From Oscillospiraceae bacterium (GTDB lineage: Bacteria; Bacillota; Clostridia; UBA1381), in contig JAFLUR010000132.1 in assembly GCA_022508725.1 (NCBI GenBank), positions 1 to 6,528 of the forward strand: a DNA stretch of 6,528 bases. The letters run 5' to 3'. How positions within the stretch are numbered: the first letter of the stretch is position 1; every line of letters starts with the position of its first letter. This document shows positions 1 through 5,147 of the stretch, in pieces. The position numbers were made by a program, and so were the translations under genes. The notes below the pieces were generated by a model. It did not search any database, was not told the DNA's origin, and saw only the letters and a program-made list of their open reading frames with translations.

Positions 1-36
1 CGTATATTTTTTCGTAAATTATTTTTTGATTACCTT

Positions 37-55
37 TAAATCAGTGTTTCCTTAA
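37..55 (-). repeat. 19-nt end repeat, copy upstream of rnpA
   Basis: Read on the minus strand this is TTAAGGAAACACTGATTTA. It differs by one base from the right end of the small element at 4787-4805 and by three from that element's left end at 4661-4679. By analogy with that element, the GGAAAC side followed by TTAA marks an outer boundary, so bases 1-51 may be the end of an element whose other end lies before the window. The similarity continues a little inward (GATTA a few bases before TAAATCAG in both copies). The match is seen directly; mobile-element origin is inferred. Confidence 0.6.
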
Positions 56-68
56 GACTCTTAAATCG

Positions 69-77
69 TGATAGGAT
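69..77 (+). promoter_or_regulatory. possible extended -10 promoter for rnpA operon
   Basis: TGATAGGAT fits an extended -10 (TGn plus a -10-like hexamer TAGGAT at 72-77). No convincing -35 is present at the usual distance. Transcription would begin near 84, at the right arm of the inverted repeat. The operon may equally be driven from rpmH or another gene before the window. Weak evidence. Confidence 0.22.
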
Positions 78-114
78 AACCGGGGAAACACACTGATTTA
101 ATTAAGAAAAAGTC

Positions 115-120
115 GGAGGT
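115..120 (+). promoter_or_regulatory. Shine-Dalgarno deciding the GTG start of rnpA
   Basis: GGAGGT ends four bases before GTG 125. There is no in-frame ATG nearby that would give a normal RnpA N-terminus, so the strong ribosome-binding site supports the GTG start. The spacing is slightly short. Confidence 0.7.
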
Positions 121-124
121 ATCC

Positions 125-466
125 GTGAAGAATACTGTATCGCTTAAACTTAACAAGGACTTTAAACGCCTTTATTACAAAGGCAAGTCGGTCAGCGGCG
201 GCTATGTGGTCGTCTATACCATGAAAAACCGGCTCGGAATAAACCGGCTCGGTCTTACCGCCGGCAAGGTCGTGGGAAATGCAGTTTCCCGAAATCGTGT
301 AAAAAGATTGATGCGCGAAAGCTACAGATTGATGGAGGACAGGCTTGAAACCGGATTTGACATTGTTATCGTTTCAAGAAGCAGAGCGCCTCTTCAAAGC
401 TGTGACAAGATAATGAAAGACACCGAATTTGCAATGAAAAAGCTCGGATTATTTAAAACAATATGA
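125..466 (+). CDS. rnpA: ribonuclease P protein component
   Basis: Protein subunit of RNase P, the ribonucleoprotein that removes 5' leaders from precursor tRNAs; it assists the catalytic RNA in the cytoplasm. The product is 113 residues, the usual length. The N-terminal pattern of small RnpA proteins is visible (MKNTVSL, then FKRLYYKGKS at 13-22), as is the signature RNA-binding segment at about 51-65 (GNAVSRNRVKRLMRE) containing the RNR motif. The GTG start is chosen for the GGAGGT site just upstream. The gene opens a four-gene block; its stop overlaps the yidD start in an ATGA, implying translational coupling. In most bacteria rpmH lies directly before rnpA; the 124 bases here contain no rpmH end, so it is either further upstream or displaced. 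The 5' leader holds the inverted repeat described separately. Family assignment is secure. Confidence 0.97.
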   Translation: MKNTVSLKLNKDFKRLYYKGKSVSGGYVVVYTMKNRLGINRLGLTAGKVVGNAVSRNRVKRLMRESYRLMEDRLETGFDIVIVSRSRAPLQSCDKIMKDTEFAMKKLGLFKTI

Positions 467-684
467 ATATGTTAAAAAAAATACTGATTTTTTTGATAAA
501 ATTTTACAGATATTGTATATCACCGTATAAAGGCACAGCCTGCTGCAGATTTATCCCCACCTGTTCGGAATACGCTCTGCTCGCGGTCGAAAAATACGGT
601 GCTTTTAAGGGCTCTTATCTGGCATTGAAACGTATTCTCAAATGCCACCCTTTCCATAAAGGCGGCTGCGATCCGCTCGAATAG
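463..684 (+). CDS. yidD: membrane protein insertion efficiency factor YidD
   Basis: Small YidD (DUF37) protein that helps YidC-dependent membrane protein insertion, associated with the inner face of the membrane through an amphipathic N-terminal helix. The 73 residues match the family length and pattern: a hydrophobic/basic N-terminus (about 4-16), then YRYCISP at 15-21, CCRFIPTCSEYA at 27-38, a G-rich middle and the end KCHPFHKGGCDP at 60-71. Cysteines 28, 34, 61 and 69 are the family type. ATG 463 overlaps the rnpA stop by four bases and has no good Shine-Dalgarno, so coupled translation is likely; ATG 469 is an alternative start two codons later. It sits between rnpA and yidC, the standard position. 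Confidence 0.96.
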   Translation: MNMLKKILIFLIKFYRYCISPYKGTACCRFIPTCSEYALLAVEKYGAFKGSYLALKRILKCHPFHKGGCDPLE

Positions 685-693
685 GAGGAAACA

Positions 694-1671
694 ATGAATT
701 TATTTTCGCTTGTTATAACCAAACCTCTCGGTTTGCTGATAAACCTGATATACGGGTTATTCGATAATTACGGAATAGCTATTATTATATTTACTCTCAT
801 AATAAAAACCGTGCTTATTCCGCTTACGTTCAAATCGCAGAAATCGATAAAAAAACAGCAGAAGCTTCAGCCGTTTATCGCCGAGCTTCAGAAAAAATAC
901 GCGAATGACTCACAGAAGCTGCAAACCGAAATGATGAAGCTTTACCGTGAAAACGACGTCAGCATGATGGGCGGCTGTCTGCCCATGCTTATACAGATGC
1001 CTATACTTATAGGTCTTTATCAGGTTATACAAAAGCCTTTGACCTATCTTATCGGCGTTGATTTCAAAACGGAAGAGGCTCTTGCCAAAGCAGGGCAAAT
1101 ACAGCAGTTTATGATCGAGAATTTCCCGTCCAAAATCGACGCGGCAATTCAAAAATACACTCCCGAACAGCTTGTGAAGATCTCTCAGATTTCTCTGTCG
1201 AGATGGAGCGAGCTTACCTTCGGAAAAGAGGACCCGTGGGTGCTTAATTTCAACTTTTTCGGAATGGATTTGTCAAATGTCCCAAAATCGGCTTTTATGC
1301 AGCTTTTTTCGGGTAATTTTTCCGATCCGGGTACTCTTTTGCTTATAATCATTCCCGTCATCGCTGTTTTGACGACATGGTTTTCGATGAAATTATCTCA
1401 GGCGCAGGTCAAAAAGAAGTCGGAAACAACCGAAAATTCCGAACCCAATCCCGCCGACCAAATGTCAAAGCAAATGAGTATCATGGGTCCCGTTATGACG
1501 GGTTTCTTTACCGTAACGCTTCCGTCGGGACTCGGACTTTACTGGATAATAAGCAATATTGTTCAGATAACGCAGCAATATTTAATAAATAAATATTTCG
1601 ACAAAAAGGAGGACGATATAAATGTCAAAGTTCCCGAATCAAACAGAAAAAACCGCAAAAAGCATAAGTGA
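694..1671 (+). CDS. yidC: membrane protein insertase YidC/Oxa1 family
   Basis: Inserts and helps fold membrane proteins, alone or with SecYEG. At 325 residues it is of the short Gram-positive type without the large periplasmic domain of proteobacterial YidC. No lipobox cysteine or cleavable signal is visible, unlike Bacillus SpoIIIJ/YqjG. Segments: first membrane helix about 24-45, a charged cytoplasmic helical hairpin about 47-90, the conserved GGCLPMLIQMPILIGLY at 93-109, hydrophobic segments at about 213-233 and 264-299 (including LPSGLGLYWIISN), and a lysine-rich tail. The groove arginine of Bacillus homologues aligns with K38 here, so positive charge is kept. A strong AGGAGG at 683-688 overlaps the yidD stop codon. 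The last 16 residues (basic tail from about 310) are encoded in the region overlapping jag by 50 nt. Identification is secure. Confidence 0.97.
   Translation: MNLFSLVITKPLGLLINLIYGLFDNYGIAIIIFTLIIKTVLIPLTFKSQKSIKKQQKLQPFIAELQKKYANDSQKLQTEMMKLYRENDVSMMGGCLPMLIQMPILIGLYQVIQKPLTYLIGVDFKTEEALAKAGQIQQFMIENFPSKIDAAIQKYTPEQLVKISQISLSRWSELTFGKEDPWVLNFNFFGMDLSNVPKSAFMQLFSGNFSDPGTLLLIIIPVIAVLTTWFSMKLSQAQVKKKSETTENSEPNPADQMSKQMSIMGPVMTGFFTVTLPSGLGLYWIISNIVQITQQYLINKYFDKKEDDINVKVPESNRKNRKKHK
1606..1612 (+). promoter_or_regulatory. Shine-Dalgarno for jag inside yidC
   Basis: AAGGAGG lies nine bases before ATG 1622 and is inside the yidC reading frame, where it codes for the KKED part of the tail. It fixes the jag start upstream of the yidC stop, making the long gene overlap credible. 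Confidence 0.8.
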
Positions 1672-2389
1672 GGCGGTAGCTCTCGCTCTTGCCGAAATGA
1701 ACGCCTCCGAAGACGAGGTTGACATTGTTACCGTAGAAGAAGGATCAAAAGGATTTCTGGGCATAGGCGCAAAGGATGCTAAGGTGCGGGTCACAATAAA
1801 AGAGCCGCAAATAAAAGCGGCTAAGGACTTTTTAGCCGATATCTTCTCGGCTATGAAGCTTGACGCAAAAACAGACATATCTTTAAACGACAATAATATG
1901 GACATCGAACTGAGCGGCGAAAATATGGGAATAATAATCGGTAAACACGGCGATACGCTTGATTCTCTCCAGTATCTGACTTCTCTTATAGTAAATCACG
2001 ATTCGGAGGAATACATAAAGGTAAATATGGATACCGAAAATTACCGTGAAAAGCGTACCGAGGTTCTTGTTTCGCTTTCAAACAGGCTTGCCGAAAATGT
2101 AGTAAAGAACGGCAAAAAGAAGACTCTCGAACCGATGAATCCTTATGAAAGACGCATAATACACTCGACTCTTCAGTCGAATACAAACGTTACGACCTAC
2201 AGTATCGGAGATGAACCCTACCGCAAGGTCGTTATCGCTCCCAAAAATGCCAAGCCTTACTATAAAAAATCCTATTCAAAGGACAGACCTTATAAGAAGA
2301 ATTACAACAAACGTCCCGATTATTCTTCCTCCGCGGAGGATACGGATAACAACGGTTCCGGTCTGCCGGACTTTTCATCGGACGAATAA
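1622..2389 (+). CDS. jag: RNA-binding protein Jag/KhpB (SpoIIIJ-associated)
   Basis: Cytoplasmic RNA-binding protein of the Jag/KhpB family, which in Bacillota works with KhpA and is linked to cell elongation, division and small-RNA binding. The 255 residues show the full layout: Jag_N domain at about 4-60 with GSKGFLGIGAKDAKV (41-55), a KH domain at about 75-150 with the GxxG loop GKHG at 107-110, and an R3H domain at about 155-206 with NPYERRIIH at 173-181, giving the Arg-x3-His pair R177/H181. A low-complexity tail rich in Lys, Tyr and Pro (207-233), then Ser and Asp (234-255), follows; basic-then-acidic tails are not essential to the fold and are probably disordered. The gene begins 50 nt inside yidC with its own strong ribosome-binding site. 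It ends the operon: a terminator follows within 15 bases, and mnmE, often next in line, is absent. Confidence 0.95.
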   Translation: MSKFPNQTEKTAKSISEAVALALAEMNASEDEVDIVTVEEGSKGFLGIGAKDAKVRVTIKEPQIKAAKDFLADIFSAMKLDAKTDISLNDNNMDIELSGENMGIIIGKHGDTLDSLQYLTSLIVNHDSEEYIKVNMDTENYREKRTEVLVSLSNRLAENVVKNGKKKTLEPMNPYERRIIHSTLQSNTNVTTYSIGDEPYRKVVIAPKNAKPYYKKSYSKDRPYKKNYNKRPDYSSSAEDTDNNGSGLPDFSSDE

Positions 2390-2402
2390 ATCAAGAATGA
2401 AT

Positions 2403-2429
2403 AAAAACCCGGAAATCTCCGGGTTTTTT
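2403..2429 (+). terminator. intrinsic terminator after jag
   Basis: The 11-bp stem AAAAACCCGGA (2403-2413) pairs with TCCGGGTTTTT (2418-2428) across the loop AATC, with a GC core of six pairs and a run of six T at 2424-2429. It lies 14 bases after the jag stop and should end the rnpA-yidD-yidC-jag transcript. The A-run on the left arm could let it act on the opposite strand, but no minus-strand gene needs it. Confidence 0.9.
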
Positions 2430-2473
2430 CGTACAAATTTATTAATTTTGTGAATATAATTTATCATAATCTA

Positions 2474-2502
2474 TTGATTTTTAACAAATAATATATTATA
2501 AT
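2474..2502 (+). promoter_or_regulatory. sigma-A-type promoter of the CobD/CbiB-like gene
   Basis: TTGATT at 2474-2479 and a perfect TATAAT at 2497-2502 are separated by 17 bp. Expected initiation is about seven bases after the -10, near 2508-2510, which is at or next to ATG 2510. No Shine-Dalgarno is visible between the promoter and the start, so the mRNA is probably leaderless. The surrounding DNA is very AT-rich, which raises the chance of a false -10. Confidence 0.6.
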
Positions 2503-2509
2503 ATATATC

Positions 2510-3337
2510 ATGATGAAAATATTTTTTATAGGACTTACACTGAATATATTTGCGGGACTTTTCAATATCCCGCTCGGACCCGAAAGATATATAAAACGGC
2601 TGTACAGGTCGGCATATTCTCTTATAAATATCGATTTTGACGATATTACCCGAAAAATTGCGGACACTGTTATATATATAGCCGTAAGCCTTTATATATT
2701 CTTTATTGTCTGGATCTTGTCGGAAATCTATAATGTGATACCCGGGCGGTTTACGAGAATTGCCGTATTGTCATTTCTTGTATGCCTCCTTATAAGGCCC
2801 GGCGATAACATTTACCCGCTTATCCTCTTGAAATGCGGCAGAAAAAAACGGGTTGTGAAAATACTTGACAGGCGGTTTGCAAAGCTCGGAGATGATGCGT
2901 CCGATACGGATATCTTTAACGCTATGCTCGCCTCACGCGGATATAACATAAGATTATTCGCCTGCCCCGTATTCTTTTTTATGTGTTTCGGCATTATCCC
3001 TGCTTTTCTGTGTAAAACCGCGGAAATATTGTCCCGGACAAAAAACAACTGCGCGGCAAAGGCTGTATACGGTATCTTATCCTTTATACCGGCTGTCATG
3101 TTTCGCTTTTTTATGCGACTGTCCGGTCTTATCTTAAAGGGACATATCCCAAAAGGCAATTCCGTATACAAGCTTGTCGAATCGCATACGGGAATAAAAA
3201 TAGGCAAGGATAACGCGGGGTATAAGGATGTTCTCAAATCCGAAATACTTATCTGTATGTCGGACATACTTTTCTGTGCCGCCGCATACGGTGTTTCGGC
3301 AGTGATCTCACTTGCCGCGGAATATTTGTGGGCATAA
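2510..3337 (+). CDS. divergent CobD/CbiB-like membrane protein
   Basis: A 275-residue polytopic membrane protein of unproven function. Its order of segments resembles adenosylcobinamide-phosphate synthase (CobD/CbiB): an N-terminal helix and IPLGPERYIKRLYR (20-33, like the family's HPVxxIGRLI), a helix at about 51-72, a short hydrophobic stretch 81-95, a soluble part 110-145, a hydrophobic block 147-170, FIPAVMFRFFMRLSGLILKG at 192-211 (like NWIPARLTALLLxLAxLLLG), and a last helix about 245-272. The family's usual signatures (RAxVESLAEN, YKAxNTLDSM and SPNAG-like motifs) are not recognisable, so enzyme activity is doubtful. ATG 2513 is an alternative start. The gene lies alone between the jag terminator and fucO, with its own promoter and no clear terminator after it; read-through into fucO is possible. 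The CobD relation is inferred from pattern, not from an alignment. Confidence 0.5.
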   Translation: MMKIFFIGLTLNIFAGLFNIPLGPERYIKRLYRSAYSLINIDFDDITRKIADTVIYIAVSLYIFFIVWILSEIYNVIPGRFTRIAVLSFLVCLLIRPGDNIYPLILLKCGRKKRVVKILDRRFAKLGDDASDTDIFNAMLASRGYNIRLFACPVFFFMCFGIIPAFLCKTAEILSRTKNNCAAKAVYGILSFIPAVMFRFFMRLSGLILKGHIPKGNSVYKLVESHTGIKIGKDNAGYKDVLKSEILICMSDILFCAAAYGVSAVISLAAEYLWA

Positions 3338-3356
3338 TTTTTAAAAGCCGTACCGG

Positions 3357-3368
3357 TTATTGCAATAA
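3357..3368. promoter_or_regulatory. 12-bp perfect palindrome upstream of fucO
   Basis: TTATTGCAATAA is fully self-complementary and sits 47 bases before the fucO start, in the only intergenic space before that gene. It could be an operator for a dimeric repressor or activator. It does not match the TTGT-n-ACAA form of Rex sites. It is AT-rich and short, so chance is a serious alternative. Confidence 0.25.
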
Positions 3369-3400
3369 ATTTGTTTGTCAATTCAAATTATTATAAATGA

Positions 3401-3405
3401 AAGGA
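3401..3405 (+). promoter_or_regulatory. fucO ribosome-binding site, weak upstream -10
   Basis: AAGGA (3401-3405) lies ten bases before ATG 3416 and supports that start. TATAAA at 3392-3397 is -10-like, but it is only three bases before the ribosome-binding site and has no -35 at proper spacing, so I do not call a separate promoter. fucO may be read from the upstream promoter at 2474. Confidence 0.55.
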
Positions 3406-3415
3406 ATGATCTGTT

Positions 3416-4567
3416 ATGTCAAGAATGATTTTAAACGAAACAAGCTATTTCGGCGCAGGGTGCAGAAATGAGCTTGCGGGGGAGCTTTCCAAAAGGAACA
3501 TGAAAAAGGCTCTTGTTGTTTCCAAAGGCGATCTTATCGAATTTAAGGTAACATCTCTTGTTACCGACGTATTGGACAAATCAGGCGTCACATACAAGAT
3601 ATTTTCGGATCTCAAAGAAAATCCCACAATCAAAAATGTGACCGACTGCCTTGCCGTGTTTAAGGCGGAAAATCCCGATGTTATCATCGCCGTCGGCGGC
3701 GGCTCGGTAATGGATACGGCAAAGGCGGTGGCGGTAATTGCCGAAAATCCGGAATTTGCCGATGTAAAGAGCCTCGAGGGAGTTGCCGACACAAAAAACA
3801 AATGCTTCCCGATCATCGCTTTTGCCACGACATCCGGCACGGCGGCGGAGGTAACGATAAACTATGTTATAACCGATGAGGACGCTCACAGAAAGCTCGT
3901 ATGCGTAGACCCCAACGATATTCCGATTATCGCATTCAACGACCCCGATCTTATGGTCACAATGCCCAAAGGACTTACCGCGGCTACCGGTATGGACGCG
4001 CTTACACACGCTATCGAGGCATACATCACGCCCGGCGCAACGCCCGTTTCCGATCTGCTGACATGGAACAGCATCAAATTCATTGCGGATAATCTTGAGG
4101 CGGCTGTAAACGACGGAAAAAATGTCGCCGCAAGAGAGGGTATGGCTTACGGCTCGTATGTTGCGGGTATGGCGTTCAGCAACGTGGGACTCGGAATCGT
4201 TCATTCGATGGCTCACCCGCTCGGCGCGCGGTTTGACATCGCGCACGGAGTTGCGAATGCGCTGCTGCTTCCGTATGTTATGGAATACAACAAGCCCGCG
4301 GCGGCGAAAAAATACGAGGGTATCGCACGCGCCATGGGCGTTGATACAAAGGGAATGTCGGAGGACGAGGCTGCCGACGCCGCAATCGATGCGGTCAAAA
4401 AGCTCAGTCTTGCGATAGGCATACCGCAGAAGCTTAACGAGATAGGCATTAAGAAAGAAGATTTAAGGCAGTTGAGCGAGGACGCGTTTATCGACCCGTG
4501 TACAGGCGGAAATCCGCGCAAAACCTCGGTCGATGAAATATATGAGATTTATGTGAAAGCATATTAA
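3416..4567 (+). CDS. fucO: lactaldehyde reductase, iron alcohol dehydrogenase
   Basis: Group III (iron-dependent) alcohol dehydrogenase closely resembling E. coli FucO, which reduces L-lactaldehyde to 1,2-propanediol with NADH in anaerobic fucose and rhamnose breakdown. The length, 383 residues, equals FucO. FucO-like stretches run throughout: RMILNET at 3-9, NPEFADVKSLEG at 111-122, GTAAEVTINYVITDE at 141-155, FSNVGLGIVH at 254-263 and CTGGNPR at 362-368. The nucleotide-binding loop GGGSVMDTAK is at 94-103. Metal ligands are all present by comparison with FucO: D194 and H198 in GMDALTHAIEAY, H263 and H277 in VHSMAHPLGARFDIAHG; H267 is also conserved. The FucO aspartate (D39) that favours NADH aligns with K37, so cofactor preference may differ. 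The gene stands alone, followed by a strong terminator. Substrate could extend to other small aldehydes. Confidence 0.9.
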   Translation: MSRMILNETSYFGAGCRNELAGELSKRNMKKALVVSKGDLIEFKVTSLVTDVLDKSGVTYKIFSDLKENPTIKNVTDCLAVFKAENPDVIIAVGGGSVMDTAKAVAVIAENPEFADVKSLEGVADTKNKCFPIIAFATTSGTAAEVTINYVITDEDAHRKLVCVDPNDIPIIAFNDPDLMVTMPKGLTAATGMDALTHAIEAYITPGATPVSDLLTWNSIKFIADNLEAAVNDGKNVAAREGMAYGSYVAGMAFSNVGLGIVHSMAHPLGARFDIAHGVANALLLPYVMEYNKPAAAKKYEGIARAMGVDTKGMSEDEAADAAIDAVKKLSLAIGIPQKLNEIGIKKEDLRQLSEDAFIDPCTGGNPRKTSVDEIYEIYVKAY

Positions 4568-4610
4568 AAAAGAGCGGCTGTGATAAAACAGCGAAAATAA
4601 TTGCATAAAT

Positions 4611-4656
4611 AAGGCTCTTGAAATCGAACCTTTCGATTTCAAGAGCCTTTTGTTTT
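4611..4656 (+). terminator. strong intrinsic terminator after fucO
   Basis: A perfect 18-bp stem, 4611-4628 paired with 4632-4649, closes a three-base loop (CCT) and is followed by TTGTTTT. It lies 43 bases after the fucO stop. The MATE/XRE operon converges from the other side, and the AT-rich sequence left of the stem gives a moderately T-rich tail on the minus strand, so it may work in both directions. Confidence 0.9.
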
Positions 4657-4660
4657 ATAT

Positions 4661-4805
4661 TTAAGGAAACACCGAATAAATCAATATCAAAAATAATTCA
4701 GCTGTTCCGGGCAGGCTTGCGGTAGCTGCCTTGACATACGAAATTTCTGTCGCCGGCTTTGTCTACTGACGTTTCAAGGATTAGTATAAATCAGCGTTTC
4801 CTTAA
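4661..4805. mobile_element. small TTAA-flanked MITE-like element
   Basis: Bases 4665-4801 (137 bp) begin GGAAACACCGA and end TCAGCGTTTCC, terminal inverted repeats that agree at 9 of the first 11 positions. Both ends abut TTAA (4661-4664 and 4802-4805), which could be a four-base target duplication. The interior has no open reading frame and no clear fold beyond a short GGCAG/CTGCC pairing at 4710-4730. TTAA fits the YTAR duplication of the IS5 subgroup, and the GGAA...CGAATAA end is loosely similar to IS5-type ends, so a non-autonomous IS5-related element is a possibility, but no transposase is present to test it. Repeat structure is seen; mobility is inferred. Confidence 0.6.
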
Positions 4806-4821
4806 ACCGGCGTTTCCTTAA
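4803..4821 (-). repeat. extra tandem copy of the 19-nt end repeat
   Basis: On the minus strand this reads TTAAGGAAACGCCGGTTTA, 17 of 19 identical to the neighbouring end at 4787-4805, with which it overlaps by three bases (period 16). It ends exactly one base before the stop codon of the XRE gene. It may be a remnant of another insertion or a duplication of the element's end. Confidence 0.6.
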
Positions 4822-5130
4822 TCACTTTTTCAAAACATCGCTCATATTCAGCAAAGCATCCGCCTTTTCATCGGACAATATGCGAAAATTTTCAATCAAC
4901 CGTCTTTCTTTACCGGAAAGATATGTACACTCCGTATCATCGTTGAATATCTCCGACAAAGAGGAACCGAGCGCAGATACAAGCCGACCGAGTGTTTCAA
5001 TGGTAGGCTGCCTTGTTCCCTCCTCTATGCCCTTAATATGGTGTCCCGACACACCTGTAATTTGCGTAAGGCGATACATAGTCATTTTCTTATTTTCTCT
5101 TAATTTTCGCAGCTTTTTTCCGAGTTTCAC
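4822..5130 (-). CDS. XRE-family HTH transcriptional regulator
   Basis: A 102-residue DNA-binding protein. An XRE/Cro-type helix-turn-helix domain fills about 3-62: KLRKLRENKKMTMYRLTQITG, then the recognition helix around VSGHHIKGIEEGTRQP (27-42) and a closing helix TLGRLVSALGSSLSEIF. A short C-terminal helical segment (71-102, LSGKERRLIENFRILSDEKADALL) resembles the tails of small clostridial XRE repressors; no sensor or peptidase domain is present. The start is GTG at 5130; a purine-rich AAGGGGGG lies at about 5138-5145 (minus strand), a reasonable ribosome-binding site. The gene follows the MATE gene by 17 bp on the same strand, so they are probably co-transcribed; it may repress its own operon, but no operator is visible here because the operon's promoter lies outside the window. 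Targets are unknown. Confidence 0.88.
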   Translation of the reverse strand: MKLGKKLRKLRENKKMTMYRLTQITGVSGHHIKGIEEGTRQPTIETLGRLVSALGSSLSEIFNDDTECTYLSGKERRLIENFRILSDEKADALLNMSDVLKK

Positions 5131-5147
5131 AAAACCGCCCCCCTTTT

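Larger units (their letters stand above)
37..100. repeat. imperfect inverted repeat in the rnpA leader
   Basis: The arm at 37-51 (TAAATCAGTGTTTCC) is complementary to 84-100 (GGAAACACACTGATTTA), giving 15 base pairs interrupted by a two-base bulge at about 90-91, with a 32-nt loop. The right arm is a degenerate, inverted copy of the 19-nt end repeat lacking its TTAA. If transcribed whole it would fold into a long hairpin 15 nt before the rnpA Shine-Dalgarno. It is not followed by a U-run, so it is not a standard terminator. It may be a relic of two repeat ends facing each other, or a leader structure. Confidence 0.55.

Noticed and set aside
1..124. The 3' end of rpmH or an origin element with DnaA boxes.
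   Set aside because: No frame here gives the conserved L34 C-terminus, and I see no clear TTATCCACA-type boxes.
1504..2389. A frameshift splitting one fused yidC-jag gene.
   Set aside because: Both proteins have complete, family-typical ends and jag has its own strong ribosome-binding site, so overlap of two intact genes is the better explanation.
2812..3381. Minus-strand open frame of 189 codons opposite the CobD/CbiB-like gene.
   Set aside because: The plus frame has a promoter and a plausible membrane-protein pattern; the minus frame shows no domain and has low-complexity Ser/Ala/Thr composition typical of antisense frames.
3581..4246. Long minus-strand open frame (221 codons) opposite fucO, and others at 3445-3840 and 4213-4521.
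   Set aside because: They mirror a clearly conserved FucO coding sequence, have no ribosome-binding sites or recognisable domains, and have odd composition. They are shadows of a real gene.
2510..4567. A functional link between the CobD/CbiB-like protein and FucO through B12-dependent 1,2-propanediol metabolism.
   Set aside because: FucO makes 1,2-propanediol and diol dehydratase needs B12, but the CobD-like protein lacks its signature motifs and no pdu or cob gene is present. Adjacency alone does not support it.
4568..4610. Small hairpin GCTGT/ACAGC at 4577-4592 as a second terminator.
   Set aside because: The stem has only five pairs and no T-run follows on the plus strand; on the minus strand the T-run is separated from the stem by five bases. 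The 18-bp stem next to it explains termination better.
4661..4821. A CRISPR array, because several similar 19-nt units are present.
   Set aside because: The units are inverted relative to each other or overlap with a 16-bp period, with no spacers of uniform length.
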